In this document: positions 1 to 10,419 of the stretch, piece after piece
How the letters are laid out: every line of letters starts with the position of its first letter
How positions within the stretch are numbered: position 1 is the stretch's first letter
NCBI RefSeq assembly: GCF_020515695.1
Contig: NZ_JAIWJA010000003.1
Span: forward strand, 434,001-498,000
DNA from: Pseudomonas sp. MWU16-30317
GTDB taxonomy: Bacteria > Pseudomonadota > Gammaproteobacteria > Pseudomonadales > Pseudomonadaceae
DNA length: 64,000 nucleotides
Direction: 5' to 3'
The notes under the pieces: model-generated
The model's database searches: none
Told to the model about the DNA's origin: nothing
What the model saw: only the letters and a program-made list of their open reading frames with translations
Translations under genes and position numbers: made by a program

Positions 1-70
1 TCGACGATAACCCACAACACCCAAGTTGCGTTTTCACGTTTCGTCCAATTTTTTACAGGCTCATTTCAGC

Positions 71-1369
71 ATGCCCGAGTACGTTAACTGGCTTCGTCAC
101 GCCTCGCCCTATATCAATGCCCACCGGGACTGCACCTTTGTGGTGATGCTGCCGGGGGACGGGGTCGACCACCCCAACTTCGGCAATATCGTTCACGACC
201 TGGTGTTGCTGCACAGCCTGGGGGTGCGCCTGGTGCTGGTGCACGGCTCGCGCCCGCAGATCGAAGAGCGCCTGGCCGCAAGGGGTATCACCCCGCACTA
301 CCACCACGGGCTGCGTATCACTGACGCGGCCACGCTGGATTGTGTTATCGATGCTGTCGGGTATTTGCGTATCGCCATCGAAGCGCGCCTGTCGATGGAC
401 ATGGCCTCGTCGCCGATGCAGGGTTCACGCCTGCGCGTGGCGGGCGGCAATCTGGTCACCGCGCGGCCGATCGGTGTGGTCGAGGGGGTGGATTATCACC
501 ATACCGGGCTGGTACGCAGGGTCGATCGCAAGGGTATCAACAAGTTGCTCGATGAGCGCTCGATCGTATTGCTGTCGCCGCTGGGCTACTCGCCCACCGG
601 AGAAATCTTCAACATCGCCTGTGAAGACGTCGCGACGCGGGCGGCTATCGACCTGGGTGCCGACAAGCTGTTGCTGTTCGGCGCCGAACCCGGCTTGCTC
701 GACGAACACGGCAAGCTGGTGCGGGAGCTGGGCCCGGCACAGGTGCCGGCGCACCTGTTGCGTCTGGGCAGCGACTATCAAGGCGAGTTGCTGGATGCGG
801 CCGCCGAGGCTTGCAAGGGCGGCGTGGCCCGCAGCCACATCGTCAGCTATGCCGAAAATGGCGCCTTGCTGACCGAGCTGTTCACGCGCGATGGTGGTGG
901 TACGCTGGTGGCGCAGGAGCAGTTCGAGAAGGTCCGCGAGGCCAATATCGAGGACGTGGGCGGATTGATCGAACTGATCAGCCCACTGGAAGAACAGGGG
1001 ATTCTGGTACGCCGCTCACGCGAGGTACTGGAGCGGGAAATCACCCAATTCAGCGTGGTCGAGCGCGAGGGGATGATCATCGCCTGTGCGGCGCTTTACC
1101 CGATTGCGGACTCTCAGGCTGCGGAGCTTGCTTGCCTGGCGGTCAATCCTGAGTACCGCCATGGTGGGCGTGGCGATGAACTGTTGGAGCGCATCGAGGT
1201 GCGCGCCAAAGCGCTGGGGATCAATACCCTGTTCGTCCTCACCACCCGCACGGCGCACTGGTTCCGCGAGCGTGGTTTTATCCCAAGTGGTGTCGAGCGT
1301 CTGCCTGCTGCCCGAGCGTCGCTGTACAACTATCAGCGTAATTCGAAGATCTTCGAGAAGGCGTTGTAA
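71..1369 (+). CDS. argA: N-acetylglutamate synthase ArgA
   Basis: Acetylates glutamate with acetyl-CoA, the first step of arginine synthesis in the cytoplasm. The 432-residue protein has an N-terminal amino-acid-kinase-like domain (about residues 1-280, with LVLVHGSRPQIEERL near residue 55) that normally binds arginine for feedback control. It is followed by a C-terminal GNAT acetyltransferase domain (ACLAVNPEYRHGGRGDELL, then FVLTTRTAHWFRERGF). I chose the ATG at 71 because it gives the family's usual N-terminus MPEYVNWLRHASPYI and usual length. An upstream in-frame ATG at 26 would add 15 unmatched residues. It converges on envZ downstream. Everything looks intact. Confidence 0.96.
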   Translation: MPEYVNWLRHASPYINAHRDCTFVVMLPGDGVDHPNFGNIVHDLVLLHSLGVRLVLVHGSRPQIEERLAARGITPHYHHGLRITDAATLDCVIDAVGYLRIAIEARLSMDMASSPMQGSRLRVAGGNLVTARPIGVVEGVDYHHTGLVRRVDRKGINKLLDERSIVLLSPLGYSPTGEIFNIACEDVATRAAIDLGADKLLLFGAEPGLLDEHGKLVRELGPAQVPAHLLRLGSDYQGELLDAAAEACKGGVARSHIVSYAENGALLTELFTRDGGGTLVAQEQFEKVREANIEDVGGLIELISPLEEQGILVRRSREVLEREITQFSVVEREGMIIACAALYPIADSQAAELACLAVNPEYRHGGRGDELLERIEVRAKALGINTLFVLTTRTAHWFRERGFIPSGVERLPAARASLYNYQRNSKIFEKAL

Positions 1370-1376
1370 GGCTCTG

Positions 1377-1396
1377 CAGTGGCGTCGTTGCCACTG
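1377..1396. terminator. Hairpin between argA and envZ
   Basis: A 7-bp perfect inverted repeat (cagtggc/gccactg, 6-nt loop) lies just after the argA stop. It is followed by a degenerate REP-like stretch to about 1445. There is no T-run, so rho-independent termination is only a guess. The convergent gene arrangement fits a terminator or REP barrier here. Confidence 0.35.
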
Positions 1397-1469
1397 GCCT
1401 CTTCGCTGCCGAACGCGCGCCCTTGCTCCCACTGGTGTACGACTCCGGATCGGTTGGCACTGGGAGACT

Positions 1470-2783
1470 TCAAACCGCATCACGCGGCAGCATCAGGTTC
1501 AGTGGCAACACCACCCGCGCTTCGAGGCCGCCGCCTGACCGGTTACGCAGCTCCACGTTGCCGCCATGCATCAGCACGATGCGCTTGACGATGGCCAGGC
1601 CCAGGCCCGTGCCTTTGCCACTGCGGGCCAGATCGCCGCGCGTGAATGGATTGAAAATACCTTCGAGTTCCGCTGGGTCGATGCCGGTGCCACGGTCCAG
1701 AACGCTGAGCACGACATACGGCGCGCTTGAGTCCTCGGCCACGTAGGCGGCGACTTCGACGCCGCTGCCCGCATGATGAAGCGCATTGCCGATCAGATTG
1801 TTCAGCAGGCGCTTGATTGAAATTCTTCGCAGCGGGAAGGGCGGGATCGTTTCGAGGCACAGCCGCACCCGCTCTTCGGGCTGATTGAATTGGGCGACGG
1901 TATGGCGAATGAGGTCGCACAGGTCTACCTCCTCGATCGTCTCGTCGCGGCCATCCCGGATAAACGCCAGGAACTGGTCGAGGATGGCGTCCATGTCTTC
2001 GATGTCACGGACCATGTCTTCGCTCAGATCGCTGTCGCCGCTCATCAATTCAAGGGAAAGCCGCAGGCGAGTCAAGGGCGTTCGCAGGTCGTGGGACACG
2101 CCGGCCAGCATCAGTTCGCGCTCCCGGGCCGCCTGTTCGACATCCTCGGCCATCTGGTTGAACGAGCGGTATACCTCGGCCATTTCGCTCGGCGTATCGC
2201 TGATCGGCAAGCGGACGCTGCGGCCCTGGCCCAGTTGTCTGGCAGCGAACACCAGGCGCTTGAGCGGTTGATTGAGCTGGCGTACGAATATCCAGGCCGA
2301 TGCCGTCGACAGCAGTCCGATCGCCAGGAACCAGCCCAGCACGCTCCAGATTTTCTGGCCGCGCAAGGGGTGAGGATACAAGGGTACCTTCAACCAGCCT
2401 GGGCCCAGGCTCGGGGCCTGCACCCAGAGCGCGGGCGGAGCATGCACGCGCAGTCGCACTTCGGTATCGTTGCCCAGTTCGGCCTGCATCTGCCGCTGGT
2501 AGATTTCGCTGTAGGGCCAGTGTTGTTCGCCTTCGGGCACTCCGCCGCCCACGACCCGGATCAGGCCCGCCGCTTCGGCGATCTGATCGCGATTGGACTC
2601 GTCGGCCGCCCAGTACGCGCGCAAGGTCAGGGCCACACCGTGACTGTACTGACGGTCGACCAGCACATCCTCGTTCATCAGCAGGTAGACGAGCGTCAGT
2701 GCCTTGGAGAACAGCACGACGATCAGCACCAGCCAGAGCGTGCGCGAGAAGAAACTCTGGGGGAACCACAACGGGGTTTTCAT
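1470..2783 (-). CDS. envZ: Sensor histidine kinase EnvZ (AmgS)
   Basis: Inner-membrane sensor kinase that phosphorylates the adjacent OmpR-type regulator. In Pseudomonas this pair is also called AmgRS and responds to envelope stress and misfolded membrane proteins. The 437-residue protein has a first membrane segment at about residues 15-35, a periplasmic sensor region to about 145, a second segment at about 146-170, then HAMP. The phosphoacceptor is His231 in GVSHDLRTPLTRLR, and the ATPase domain has N and G boxes (NLIGNALHH, GKGTGLGLAIV). The start at 2783 (MKTPLWFPQSFFSRTL) gives the family N-terminus. An extension to 2852 would run through the hairpin upstream. It lies 128 bp after ompR on the same strand. 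Confidence 0.94.
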   Translation of the reverse strand: MKTPLWFPQSFFSRTLWLVLIVVLFSKALTLVYLLMNEDVLVDRQYSHGVALTLRAYWAADESNRDQIAEAAGLIRVVGGGVPEGEQHWPYSEIYQRQMQAELGNDTEVRLRVHAPPALWVQAPSLGPGWLKVPLYPHPLRGQKIWSVLGWFLAIGLLSTASAWIFVRQLNQPLKRLVFAARQLGQGRSVRLPISDTPSEMAEVYRSFNQMAEDVEQAARERELMLAGVSHDLRTPLTRLRLSLELMSGDSDLSEDMVRDIEDMDAILDQFLAFIRDGRDETIEEVDLCDLIRHTVAQFNQPEERVRLCLETIPPFPLRRISIKRLLNNLIGNALHHAGSGVEVAAYVAEDSSAPYVVLSVLDRGTGIDPAELEGIFNPFTRGDLARSGKGTGLGLAIVKRIVLMHGGNVELRNRSGGGLEARVVLPLNLMLPRDAV

Positions 2784-2836
2784 AGGCTTGAGCACATAAC
2801 TTTGCAGGCGCGAGACGGGCTCGCAACAATGCGGAC

Positions 2837-2896
2837 AGCGGGCCGCCCACAACGCAAAACCCCCGGCTGGGGGTTGGGGTTGCAGGGCGGCCCGCT
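2837..2896. other. Nested hairpin between ompR and envZ
   Basis: A 12-bp perfect inverted repeat (agcgggccgccc at 2837-2848, gggcggcccgct at 2885-2896) encloses a second perfect 7-bp hairpin (aaccccc/gggggtt, 2858-2864 and 2869-2875, loop ggct). In the ompR-envZ mRNA it would form a very stable structure just before envZ. It may attenuate or stabilise the transcript. It has no T-run, so it is not a classical terminator. Confidence 0.7.
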
Positions 2897-2911
2897 TCTA
2901 CAGGTCAGGCT

Positions 2912-3655
2912 TTACGCCTTGCTTTTGCCGCCGTCCGGTACGAAGACATACCCCACGCCCCAGACCGTCTGGATATATCGCGGCTTGGAAGGGTCCGGTT
3001 CGATCATTCGGCGCAGCCGCGAGATCTGCACGTCGATGGAGCGCTCCAGCGCATCCCATTCACGACCGCGTGCCAGATTCATCAGTTTGTCGCGGGTCAG
3101 GGGTTCGCGTGCATGCATTACCAGTGCCTTGAGTACAGCGAACTCGCCGGTGGTCAGCATGTGCAATTCATCGCCGCGACGCAGTTCACGAGTGGCCAGG
3201 GACAGTTCGTAATCACCGAAAGTGACGGACTCGTCCTCGCTGCCAGGCGCGCCCGGGACTGGGGCGGACTGGCGGCGGAGCACCGCTTTGACCCGTGCCA
3301 TCAGTTCATCCGGGTTGAATGGCTTGGCCAGGTAATCGTCGGCACCCAGCTCCAGGCCCTTGATGCGGCTCAGCTCGTCGCCTTTGGCGGTCAGCATGAT
3401 GATCGGGATCTGGTTCTTGGCGGCCCGCAGGCGTCGGCAGGCGGACAGGCCATCTTCGCCGGGCAGCATCAGATCGAGCACGACCAGGTTGAAGACTTCA
3501 CGGGTCAGCAAACGGTCCATCTGCTCGGCATTGGGCACGGCGCGCGCGCGATAACCCTTGTTGGTGAAAAAACGCTCCAGAAGGCTGCTCAGGCCTGGAT
3601 CGTCATCGACGATGAGGATTTTGTCGCCTTCAACAGGGAGGACAGTGCTGCTCAT
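2912..3655 (-). CDS. ompR: Response regulator OmpR (AmgR)
   Basis: DNA-binding response regulator partnered with the EnvZ-type kinase encoded just downstream. The 247-residue protein has an N-terminal receiver domain with the acidic pair in ILIVDDDPG, phosphoacceptor Asp61 in VVLDLMLPGEDG, and the conserved Lys in DDYLAKPF. Its C-terminal winged-helix domain resembles OmpR/PhoB (RELRRGDELHMLTTGEFAVL, then DVQISRLRRMIEPD and YIQTVWGVGYVFVPDG). AGGAG lies 6 nt before the ATG. It is transcribed divergently from tex and is the first gene of the ompR-envZ unit. Confidence 0.95.
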   Translation of the reverse strand: MSSTVLPVEGDKILIVDDDPGLSSLLERFFTNKGYRARAVPNAEQMDRLLTREVFNLVVLDLMLPGEDGLSACRRLRAAKNQIPIIMLTAKGDELSRIKGLELGADDYLAKPFNPDELMARVKAVLRRQSAPVPGAPGSEDESVTFGDYELSLATRELRRGDELHMLTTGEFAVLKALVMHAREPLTRDKLMNLARGREWDALERSIDVQISRLRRMIEPDPSKPRYIQTVWGVGYVFVPDGGKSKA

Positions 3656-3896
3656 GAATAGCTCCTATGATCTCGGCGGCCATTATGGCTTAGCTGCAAG
3701 CCACTGTGCCGAGTGCATTGTTAGCAGATTTTTCCTGATCCACCATCCTGACATATCTTGCAGGTAAACCGGCAATCCCCCCAAGGCCTTATGGGTGGTT
3801 ATAATGCCGGCCGCTAGCGTCAGGCTTCGAGGCCTGGCGAGGATGGTTCGCCCGCTAAAAGCGGGGCTCTGCATTAACAATAGGTCAGGTGGTCTA

Positions 3897-6218
3897 ATGG
3901 ACAGTATCAACAGCCGCATTGCCGAAGAACTCGGCGTCCGCCCTCAACAGGTCGAAGCGGCCGTGGCGCTACTCGATGAAGGTTCTACCGTGCCGTTCAT
4001 CGCCCGCTATCGCAAAGAAGTCACCGGCAGCCTCGATGACACACAATTGCGTCATCTTGAAGAGCGCCTGCGCTACCTGCGCGAACTCGACGAACGGCGT
4101 ATCAGCATCCTCGCCAGCATCGAGGAGCAAGGCAAGCTGACCCCGGAGCTCGCCCGCGACATCAAGCTGGCCGATACCAAGACCCGTCTTGAAGACCTTT
4201 ACCTTCCCTATAAGCAGAAGCGTCGCACCAAGGGCCAGATTGCTCTTGAAGCGGGCCTCGGCGAGCTTGCCGACGGCCTGTTCAACGATCCGCAACGCGA
4301 CCCTGAAGCCACGGCTGCGGGTTTCGTCAACGCCGAGAAGGGCGTAGCCGATACCAAGGCCGCGCTGGAGGGCGCCAAATACATCCTCATGGAACGTTTC
4401 GCCGAGGACGCCCGCCTGCTCGACAAGCTGCGTGTTTTCCTCAAGCAGGAGTCGGTTCTCAGCGCTCGCGTGGTGGCCGGCAAGGAAGAGGAAGGCGCCA
4501 AGTTTCGCGATTACTTCGAGCACGACGAACCGCTCAAGAGCATGCCGTCGCACCGCGCCCTGGCGATCTTCCGTGGCCGTAACGAAGGTATTCTCAGCTC
4601 CGCGCTCAAGGTCGGCGAAGAGTTGCCCGGGACCATGCATCCGTGCGAGGGGATGATCGGCGAGCACTTCAATATCAAGAATCAGAATCGCCCAGCCGAT
4701 AAATGGCTGGGTGAAGTAGTGCGCTGGACCTGGAAGGTCAAGCTGTATACCCACCTGGAAACCGACTTGCTGGGCGAGTTGCGCGACGGCGCCGAGACCG
4801 AAGCGATCAATGTGTTCGCCCACAACCTGCACGACCTGCTGCTGGCTGCCCCTGCCGGGCCGCGCGCCACCCTGGGTCTCGACCCTGGGCTGCGCACCGG
4901 TTGCAAGGTGGCCGTGGTGGACGCCACCGGCAAGATGCTCGATTTCGCGACCGTCTACCCCCACGTGCCGCACAACAAGTGGGACCAGACCCTCTCGGTG
5001 CTGGCCGCGCTCTGCGCCAAGCACTCCGTGGACCTGATCGCCATCGGTAACGGTACCGCGAGCCGCGAGACCGACAAGCTCGCCGCCGAGCTGATCAAAA
5101 AGTATCCAGCCATGGGCATGACCAAGGTGATGGTCTCAGAGGCGGGTGCGTCGGTGTACTCGGCTTCGGAACTGGCCGCGAAGGAATTCCCTGATCTGGA
5201 CGTCTCCATCCGTGGTGCGGTGTCCATCGCCCGTCGTCTGCAGGATCCGCTGGCGGAGCTGGTGAAGATCGATCCGAAATCCATCGGTGTGGGCCAATAC
5301 CAGCACGACGTGTCGCAACTCAAGCTGGCCCGCGGCCTGGACGCCGTGGTCGAAGACTGCGTCAACGCCGTGGGTGTCGACGTCAACACCGCTTCCGTAG
5401 CCCTGTTGGCGCGGATTTCCGGCCTCAACACCACGCTGGCGCAGAATATCGTCAGCCATCGTGATGCCAACGGCGCGTTCAAGACCCGTGCAGCACTGAA
5501 GAAAGTCAGCCGCCTGGGCGAAAAGACCTTCGAACAGGCAGCCGGCTTCCTGCGGGTCATGAACGGCGACAACCCCCTCGACGCTTCCGCCGTGCACCCT
5601 GAAGCCTACCCGTTGGTGCAGCGTATCGCCGCTGAAACCGACCGCGACATCCGCTCGCTGATCGGCGACAGCAGCTTCCTCAAGCGCCTGGACCCGAAAA
5701 AATATACCGACGAGACCTTCGGCCTGCCGACGGTCACCGACATCCTTCAGGAACTGGACAAGCCCGGCCGCGACCCGCGTCCCGAGTTCAAGACCGCAGC
5801 CTTCCAGGATGGCGTCGAGGACCTCAAGGACCTGCAACTGGGGATGATCCTCGAAGGCGTGGTGACCAACGTCACCAACTTCGGTGCCTTTGTCGACATC
5901 GGCGTGCATCAGGACGGCCTGGTGCACATCTCTGCGTTGTCGGAGAAGTTCGTCAAGGACCCGCGCGAAGCGGTCAAGGCTGGGGATGTGGTCAAGGTCA
6001 AGGTCATGGAAGTGGACATTCCGCGCAAACGCGTGGGCTTGTCGATGCGCATGAGCGACACGCCGGGCGAGAAGATCGATGGCGCCCGTGGCAGCCGTCC
6101 GGGTTCGTCGCCGCGCCAGCAGAGCACGCCGGCACGGGCCAAGGAGCCGGCAGCGGCCCCCGCCAATAACGCCATGGCTTCCCTGTTCGCCAACGCCAAA
6201 CAACTGAAGAAGCGCTGA
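3897..6218 (+). CDS. tex: Tex, S1-domain nucleic-acid-binding protein
   Basis: Tex is a conserved cytoplasmic RNA-binding protein linked to transcription and RNA metabolism. The 773 residues match the family: an N-terminal helical region, a YqgF/RNase-H-like domain starting near residue 320 ([17 protein letters not shown]), helix-hairpin-helix motifs near residues 500-560, and a C-terminal S1 domain near 648-715 ([19 protein letters not shown]). A basic, low-complexity Ser/Ala/Pro tail follows. The ATG at 3897 gives the standard start [14 protein letters not shown]. Its TGA overlaps the ATG of the following thioesterase gene by one base, so the two are probably cotranscribed. Confidence 0.95.
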   Translation: MDSINSRIAEELGVRPQQVEAAVALLDEGSTVPFIARYRKEVTGSLDDTQLRHLEERLRYLRELDERRISILASIEEQGKLTPELARDIKLADTKTRLEDLYLPYKQKRRTKGQIALEAGLGELADGLFNDPQRDPEATAAGFVNAEKGVADTKAALEGAKYILMERFAEDARLLDKLRVFLKQESVLSARVVAGKEEEGAKFRDYFEHDEPLKSMPSHRALAIFRGRNEGILSSALKVGEELPGTMHPCEGMIGEHFNIKNQNRPADKWLGEVVRWTWKVKLYTHLETDLLGELRDGAETEAINVFAHNLHDLLLAAPAGPRATLGLDPGLRTGCKVAVVDATGKMLDFATVYPHVPHNKWDQTLSVLAALCAKHSVDLIAIGNGTASRETDKLAAELIKKYPAMGMTKVMVSEAGASVYSASELAAKEFPDLDVSIRGAVSIARRLQDPLAELVKIDPKSIGVGQYQHDVSQLKLARGLDAVVEDCVNAVGVDVNTASVALLARISGLNTTLAQNIVSHRDANGAFKTRAALKKVSRLGEKTFEQAAGFLRVMNGDNPLDASAVHPEAYPLVQRIAAETDRDIRSLIGDSSFLKRLDPKKYTDETFGLPTVTDILQELDKPGRDPRPEFKTAAFQDGVEDLKDLQLGMILEGVVTNVTNFGAFVDIGVHQDGLVHISALSEKFVKDPREAVKAGDVVKVKVMEVDIPRKRVGLSMRMSDTPGEKIDGARGSRPGSSPRQQSTPARAKEPAAAPANNAMASLFANAKQLKKR

Positions 6219-6601
6219 TGGATCTGCCTGAAGAGTTCACCCAGAGCGCCTACAGCCAGCTCCTTGGCTGCAGGGTGCTGCACTTGGGCGAGGGGGTCGC
6301 GCAAGTGGCGATGACCCTGGAGCCCGAGTTGCGCAACCGCTTGGGCAAGCTCCATGGCGGGGCGATGTTCAGCCTGGTTGATGTTGCCATGGGCCTGGCG
6401 TGTTCGACCTCCCATGGTTTTGACAAGCAGAGCGTGACCCTGGAATGCAAGATCAACTACATTCGCGCTGTAGCGGATGGCGAGGTGGTGTGTACGGCCA
6501 AGGTCATCCATGGTGGGCGCCGCACTCTTGTGGTCGACGCCGAAGTGCTTCAGGGCGACAAATTGATGGCGAAGGCGCAAGCAACCTTCGCCGCTCTCTA
6601 G
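6218..6601 (+). CDS. PaaI-family hotdog thioesterase
   Basis: A 127-residue single-domain hotdog protein of the PaaI/YbgC-like acyl-CoA thioesterase superfamily. The family signature is visible as RNRLGKLHGGAMFSLVDVAMGLA (about residues 40-62), with HGG and the downstream Asp at the expected active-site positions. A second family stretch, VTLECKINYIRAVADG, follows. The substrate cannot be read from the sequence. It overlaps the tex stop codon by one base (TGATG), so translation is likely coupled. The tex-thioesterase-gshA order is common in Pseudomonas. Confidence 0.88.
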   Translation: MDLPEEFTQSAYSQLLGCRVLHLGEGVAQVAMTLEPELRNRLGKLHGGAMFSLVDVAMGLACSTSHGFDKQSVTLECKINYIRAVADGEVVCTAKVIHGGRRTLVVDAEVLQGDKLMAKAQATFAAL

Positions 6602-6785
6602 CTCGTTTCGCGCATCTGGGGTAATTTCGACGCTGCGCTGACATTGTCGGAATTACACCTAGGAGCCGCTAGTCATAACTGGCGACGAGATCGAAACCAG
6701 GCGACAACGCCGGTAACTTTCTTCACCCTTGTAGACCGTTATGTCCACCCCCATATTGGGGCGACTGACCGTGAAGGAATTCAAC

Positions 6786-8369
6786 TTGAGCGACTTTCTC
6801 AAACGCCGCCTGGAACTGCTTGGGGCGCCTGCCAATCTTCCTCTGCTGCAGCAGTGCCTGCACGGTATCGAGCGTGAATGCCTGCGCGTGACGGCCGATG
6901 GCCGCCTGGCTCAGACGCCTCACCCTGAAGGAATGGGCGCGGCGCTGACCCACGAGCAAATCACCACGGATTATTCGGAGTCGCTGCTGGAGTTCATCAC
7001 TCCGGCGTTGGCCGACCCGGCTCAGACCCTGCAAAGTCTGGAAAAAATTCACCGCTTCGCTTACAGCAAGCTGGGCAACGAGCTGCTGTGGAGCCCGTCG
7101 ATGCCCTGTGCGTTGCCGGCCGAGCAGGATATTCCGATCGCGTACTACGGCACGTCCAACATTGGTCAGCTCAAGTATGTCTACCGTCAGGGCCTGGCTC
7201 TGCGCTATGGCCGTACCATGCAGTGCATCGCCGGTATTCATTACAACTTCTCGGTGCCCGATGCGCTATGGCCTCTGCTCAAGAACGCAGAGGGCGTGCC
7301 GGGCAGTGATCGCGACTTCCAGTCGGCGGCCTATATTGCCCTGATCCGCAACTTCCGCCGCTACAGCTGGCTGCTGATGTATCTGTTCGGCGCCTCGCCG
7401 GTACTCGATGCAGGCTTTTTGCGCGGCCGTGCGCATCAGCTGGAGCAGCTGGATGCCGAGACGCTTTACCTGCCCTATGCGACCAGCCTGCGCATGAGCG
7501 ATCTGGGTTATCAAAGCAACGCCCAGGCGGGGCTGACGCCTTGCTACAACGATTTGGCCAGCTATACCGACAGCCTGCGCCTGGCCGTGGCTACGCCTTA
7601 TGCGCCGTACGTCGAAGTGGGCACGCACAAGGATGGCGAGTGGGTACAGCTCAATACCAACATCCTGCAGATCGAAAACGAGTACTACTCCAATATCCGC
7701 CCCAAGCGCGTGACCTATACCGGCGAACGGCCGATCCAGGCCTTGCAGGCCCGCGGTGTGCAGTACGTGGAAGTGCGCTGCCTGGACATCAACCCGTTCC
7801 TGCCGACCGGTGTGGATCTGACTGAGGCTCGATTCCTCGACGCATTCCTGCTGTTCTGTGCACTGGAAGAAAGCCCCCAGTTCGCCACGCTGGAGTGTGG
7901 TAATTGCACCAACAACTTTCTCACGGTGGTCAAGGATGGCCGCCGGCCGGGCCTGCAACTGCAGCGCGACGGTGCGCCGATCGGGCTCAAGGAGTGGGCG
8001 GACGAGTTGCTGGAGCGCATCCAGCCACTGGCCGAATTGCTCGATCGCAGCCATGGTGGCGATGCCCACGTCCAGGCGTTGGCCGCTCAGACAGCCAAGG
8101 TAGCCGATCCGTCACTGACGCCGTCGGCCAAAGTGCTGGCGAGCATGGCTGAGCACAATGAAAGCTTCGCGCAGTTCTCGCTACGCCAGAGCAATGCCCA
8201 CGCCGATACGCTGCGGGGCAATCCTTTGAGCATCGAAGAACAGGCCGCGTTCGAGACTACTGCGCGCGAATCCATCGCGCGCCAGGCGGAGCTGGAACAG
8301 ACCGAAGTGGGGGATTTCGACCTATTCGTCGCTTCTTATCAAGCGAGTATTCTGGCGATCAGTCAGTAA
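6786..8369 (+). CDS. gshA: Glutamate-cysteine ligase GshA
   Basis: ATP-dependent ligation of glutamate and cysteine, the first step of glutathione synthesis, in the cytoplasm. The proteobacterial type-1 enzyme is recognised by [19 protein letters not shown] at the N-terminus, [14 protein letters not shown], and [20 protein letters not shown] start at 6786 is preferred because AAGGA sits 7 nt upstream and it yields 527 residues, the length I know for Pseudomonas GshA. An ATG at 6741 is in frame but lacks a ribosome-binding site and would add 15 residues. The leader (6602-6785) contains an imperfect inverted repeat (gtaatttcgac/gtcggaattac) of unknown meaning. Confidence 0.93.
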   Translation: MSDFLKRRLELLGAPANLPLLQQCLHGIERECLRVTADGRLAQTPHPEGMGAALTHEQITTDYSESLLEFITPALADPAQTLQSLEKIHRFAYSKLGNELLWSPSMPCALPAEQDIPIAYYGTSNIGQLKYVYRQGLALRYGRTMQCIAGIHYNFSVPDALWPLLKNAEGVPGSDRDFQSAAYIALIRNFRRYSWLLMYLFGASPVLDAGFLRGRAHQLEQLDAETLYLPYATSLRMSDLGYQSNAQAGLTPCYNDLASYTDSLRLAVATPYAPYVEVGTHKDGEWVQLNTNILQIENEYYSNIRPKRVTYTGERPIQALQARGVQYVEVRCLDINPFLPTGVDLTEARFLDAFLLFCALEESPQFATLECGNCTNNFLTVVKDGRRPGLQLQRDGAPIGLKEWADELLERIQPLAELLDRSHGGDAHVQALAAQTAKVADPSLTPSAKVLASMAEHNESFAQFSLRQSNAHADTLRGNPLSIEEQAAFETTARESIARQAELEQTEVGDFDLFVASYQASILAISQ

Positions 8370-8386
8370 GCCTGCGGTTATTGCTC

Positions 8387-8417
8387 ACGCCTTCGCGGGC
8401 TCTGTCCGCGAAGGCGT
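8387..8417. terminator. Hairpin between convergent gshA and rimK
   Basis: A 12-bp perfect stem (acgccttcgcgg/ccgcgaaggcgt) with a 7-nt loop lies in the 68-bp gap between two convergent genes. It has no clear T-run. It also resembles a degenerate REP. It probably acts as a bidirectional terminator. Confidence 0.6.
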
Positions 8418-8437
8418 CAGTATCAACCACGCGTCGT

Positions 8438-9343
8438 TCAACCCTTGCCCTTGGTCCGCGTCAGCCCAGGCTCGGCATTCTTCTCGATGTGCTCGATGAT
8501 CATGCAGGCGACGTTCTTGCCGGTGGTCGTTTCGATGCCTTCGAGCCCTGGCGACGAATTGACCTCCATCACCAGCGGGCCATGATTGGAACGCAGGATA
8601 TCGACCCCGGCGACGCCCAAGCCCATGACCTTGGCCGCACGAATGGCGGTCATGCGCTCTTCGGGGGTGATCTTGATCAGGCTGGCTGTGCCGCCGCGAT
8701 GCAGGTTGGAGCGGAACTCCCCCGGCTTGGCCTGGCGCTTCATCGAGGCCAGGACCTTGTCGCCGACCACAAAGCAGCGGATGTCGGCGCCACCGGCCTC
8801 CTTGATGTATTCCTGCACCATGATGTTCTGCTTGAGGCCCATGAAGGCCTCGATCACCGACTCGGCGGCCTTGGTGGTCTCGCACAGCACCACGCCGATG
8901 CCTTGGGTGCCCTCCAGAACCTTGATCACCAGCGGCGCGCCGTTGACCATCTGGATCAGGTCGGGGATGTCATCGGGCGAGTGGGCGAACCCTGTAACCG
9001 GCAGGCCGATACCCCGGCGCGACAGCAATTGCAGCGAACGCAGCTTGTCCCGCGAGCGGGCGATGGCCACCGATTCGTTGAGGGGATAGACGCCCATCAT
9101 CTCGAACTGGCGCAGCACGGCGCAGCCATAGAAGGTCACCGAGGCGCCAATGCGCGGAATCACTGCGTCGAAATCTTCCAGCGGTTTGCCGCGGTAGTGG
9201 ATCTGCGGCTTGTGGCTGGCGATGTTCATATAGGCGCGCAGGGTGTCGACCACCACCATCTCATGGCCGCGTTCGATTCCCGCTTCAACCAGACGACGAG
9301 TGGAATACAGACGCGGATTTCGCGAAAGCACAGCGATCTTCAT
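8438..9343 (-). CDS. rimK: Ribosomal protein S6 glutamate ligase RimK
   Basis: ATP-grasp ligase that adds glutamate residues to the C-terminus of ribosomal protein S6. In Pseudomonas fluorescens it is reported to affect translation and host colonisation. The 301 residues contain the ATP-grasp signatures [35 protein letters not shown] and the metal-binding [18 protein letters not shown] start at 9343 ([15 protein letters not shown]), the usual N-terminus. A longer in-frame extension overlaps rimB and is not used. Its start overlaps the rimB stop by 4 bp (ATGA), so the two form a coupled operon. Confidence 0.95.
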   Translation of the reverse strand: MKIAVLSRNPRLYSTRRLVEAGIERGHEMVVVDTLRAYMNIASHKPQIHYRGKPLEDFDAVIPRIGASVTFYGCAVLRQFEMMGVYPLNESVAIARSRDKLRSLQLLSRRGIGLPVTGFAHSPDDIPDLIQMVNGAPLVIKVLEGTQGIGVVLCETTKAAESVIEAFMGLKQNIMVQEYIKEAGGADIRCFVVGDKVLASMKRQAKPGEFRSNLHRGGTASLIKITPEERMTAIRAAKVMGLGVAGVDILRSNHGPLVMEVNSSPGLEGIETTTGKNVACMIIEHIEKNAEPGLTRTKGKG

Positions 9344-9834
9344 GCAACACCATTGGCAGGGGTAGTAGTAGAAGCCGGAAAGGTCGGCTTGTCTTGAACG
9401 TAAGTCACGCCCGGGTTGACCACCAATTGGCCTTGTACCAGGGCTTTGGAGCCGAGCAGCAAGCGATAACGCATGGCCTTGCGACAGGCCAGAGTGAATT
9501 CGACGTCCCACACCCGGTCGCCCAGGGCGAGGGTGGTCTTGATGACGTAGCGCGTCTGCGCGTGGCCATTGGAGCTCTTGATGGTCTTCATCGCCACCAG
9601 AGGCGCCTCGCAGCGGCGGTGGCGCAATTGCACCACGGTGCCCAGGTGCGCATTGAAACGCACCCATGTTTCACCCTGACGCTCGAAGGTTTCGATCTCC
9701 GTCGCGTGCAGGCTCGAGGTGCTGGCGCCGGTGTCGATCTTGGCGCGCAGGCCGGCCACGCCCAGTTCGGGCAAGGCCACCCACTCGCGCAGGCCGATCA
9801 CAGTCAGATGGTCAAATGTCTTCAAGGGGATCAA
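9340..9834 (-). CDS. rimB: RimB, retropepsin-like aspartic protease
   Basis: A 164-residue member of the retropepsin-like/ATP-dependent zinc protease family (former DUF785). The aspartyl-protease motif is visible as [14 protein letters not shown] (about residues 31-44). In P. fluorescens the gene next to rimK is called rimB, and its product modulates RimK activity on S6. The start is uncertain: the frame opens only a few codons earlier, and the first usable codon is TTG at 9834, without a good ribosome-binding site. The 4-bp ATGA overlap with rimK supports a joint function. It is divergent from hslR. Confidence 0.82.
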   Translation of the reverse strand: MIPLKTFDHLTVIGLREWVALPELGVAGLRAKIDTGASTSSLHATEIETFERQGETWVRFNAHLGTVVQLRHRRCEAPLVAMKTIKSSNGHAQTRYVIKTTLALGDRVWDVEFTLACRKAMRYRLLLGSKALVQGQLVVNPGVTYVQDKPTFPASTTTPANGVA

Positions 9835-10017
9835 CCGCAGAAAGTGTCAGGAACAGGTTGCTGCATAAATCAGAGCCCGAGGTAGTTGAGACCGGCCTTG
9901 GGCAGATCAATTCAACCGAGCGTAGTCTGCTCGGCGCACTCTAAACGGAACGCCTGCCACTTGCATCCGCCGTGTAGGGTAGTAGAGTTCCAGCATGTTT
10001 CAGATCGAGGTGAAGTC

Positions 10018-10419
10018 GTGGCGCAGAAACAGGCCGAGGAAGAAAGGATCCGTCTGGACAAGTGGCTATGGGCCGCACGTTTCTACAAGACCCGCTCGCT
10101 GGCCAAGGCCGCGATTGAAAGTGGCAAGGTGCATTGCCGTGGCGAGCGTTGCAAGCCGGGCAAGGAGCCGCATGTAGGCGACGAGATCGCTGTGCGTACC
10201 GGATTTGATGAGCGCACGGTGGTGGTCAAGGCATTGTCCGATGTGCGGCGGGGTGCTCCCGAGGCGCAGTTGCTTTATGCTGAGACCGAGCAGAGTATTG
10301 CGAAGCGCGAACAAGCGGCGGCGATGCGCAAGGCGGGCGGCCTGGGCGTCGAAACCGATGGGCGGCCGAGCAAGAAGCAGCGTCGGCAACTCCATCAGTT
10401 GTTCGGCAGCCGCGACTAG
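10018..10419 (+). CDS. hslR: Heat-shock protein 15 (HslR), S4-domain RNA-binding protein
   Basis: HslR binds 50S subunits carrying a nascent chain after premature dissociation and helps recycle them. The 133-residue protein starts with an S4 RNA-binding domain (RLDKWLWAARFYKTRSLAKAAIESGKV) and ends in a basic tail (KKQRRQLHQLF). The GTG at 10018 is chosen because gaggtg lies about 5 nt upstream and it gives the family N-terminus. An upstream ATG at 9886 would add 44 unrelated residues. It converges on the PAP2 gene with a 4-bp overlap of the 3' ends. Confidence 0.92.
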   Translation: MAQKQAEEERIRLDKWLWAARFYKTRSLAKAAIESGKVHCRGERCKPGKEPHVGDEIAVRTGFDERTVVVKALSDVRRGAPEAQLLYAETEQSIAKREQAAAMRKAGGLGVETDGRPSKKQRRQLHQLFGSRD

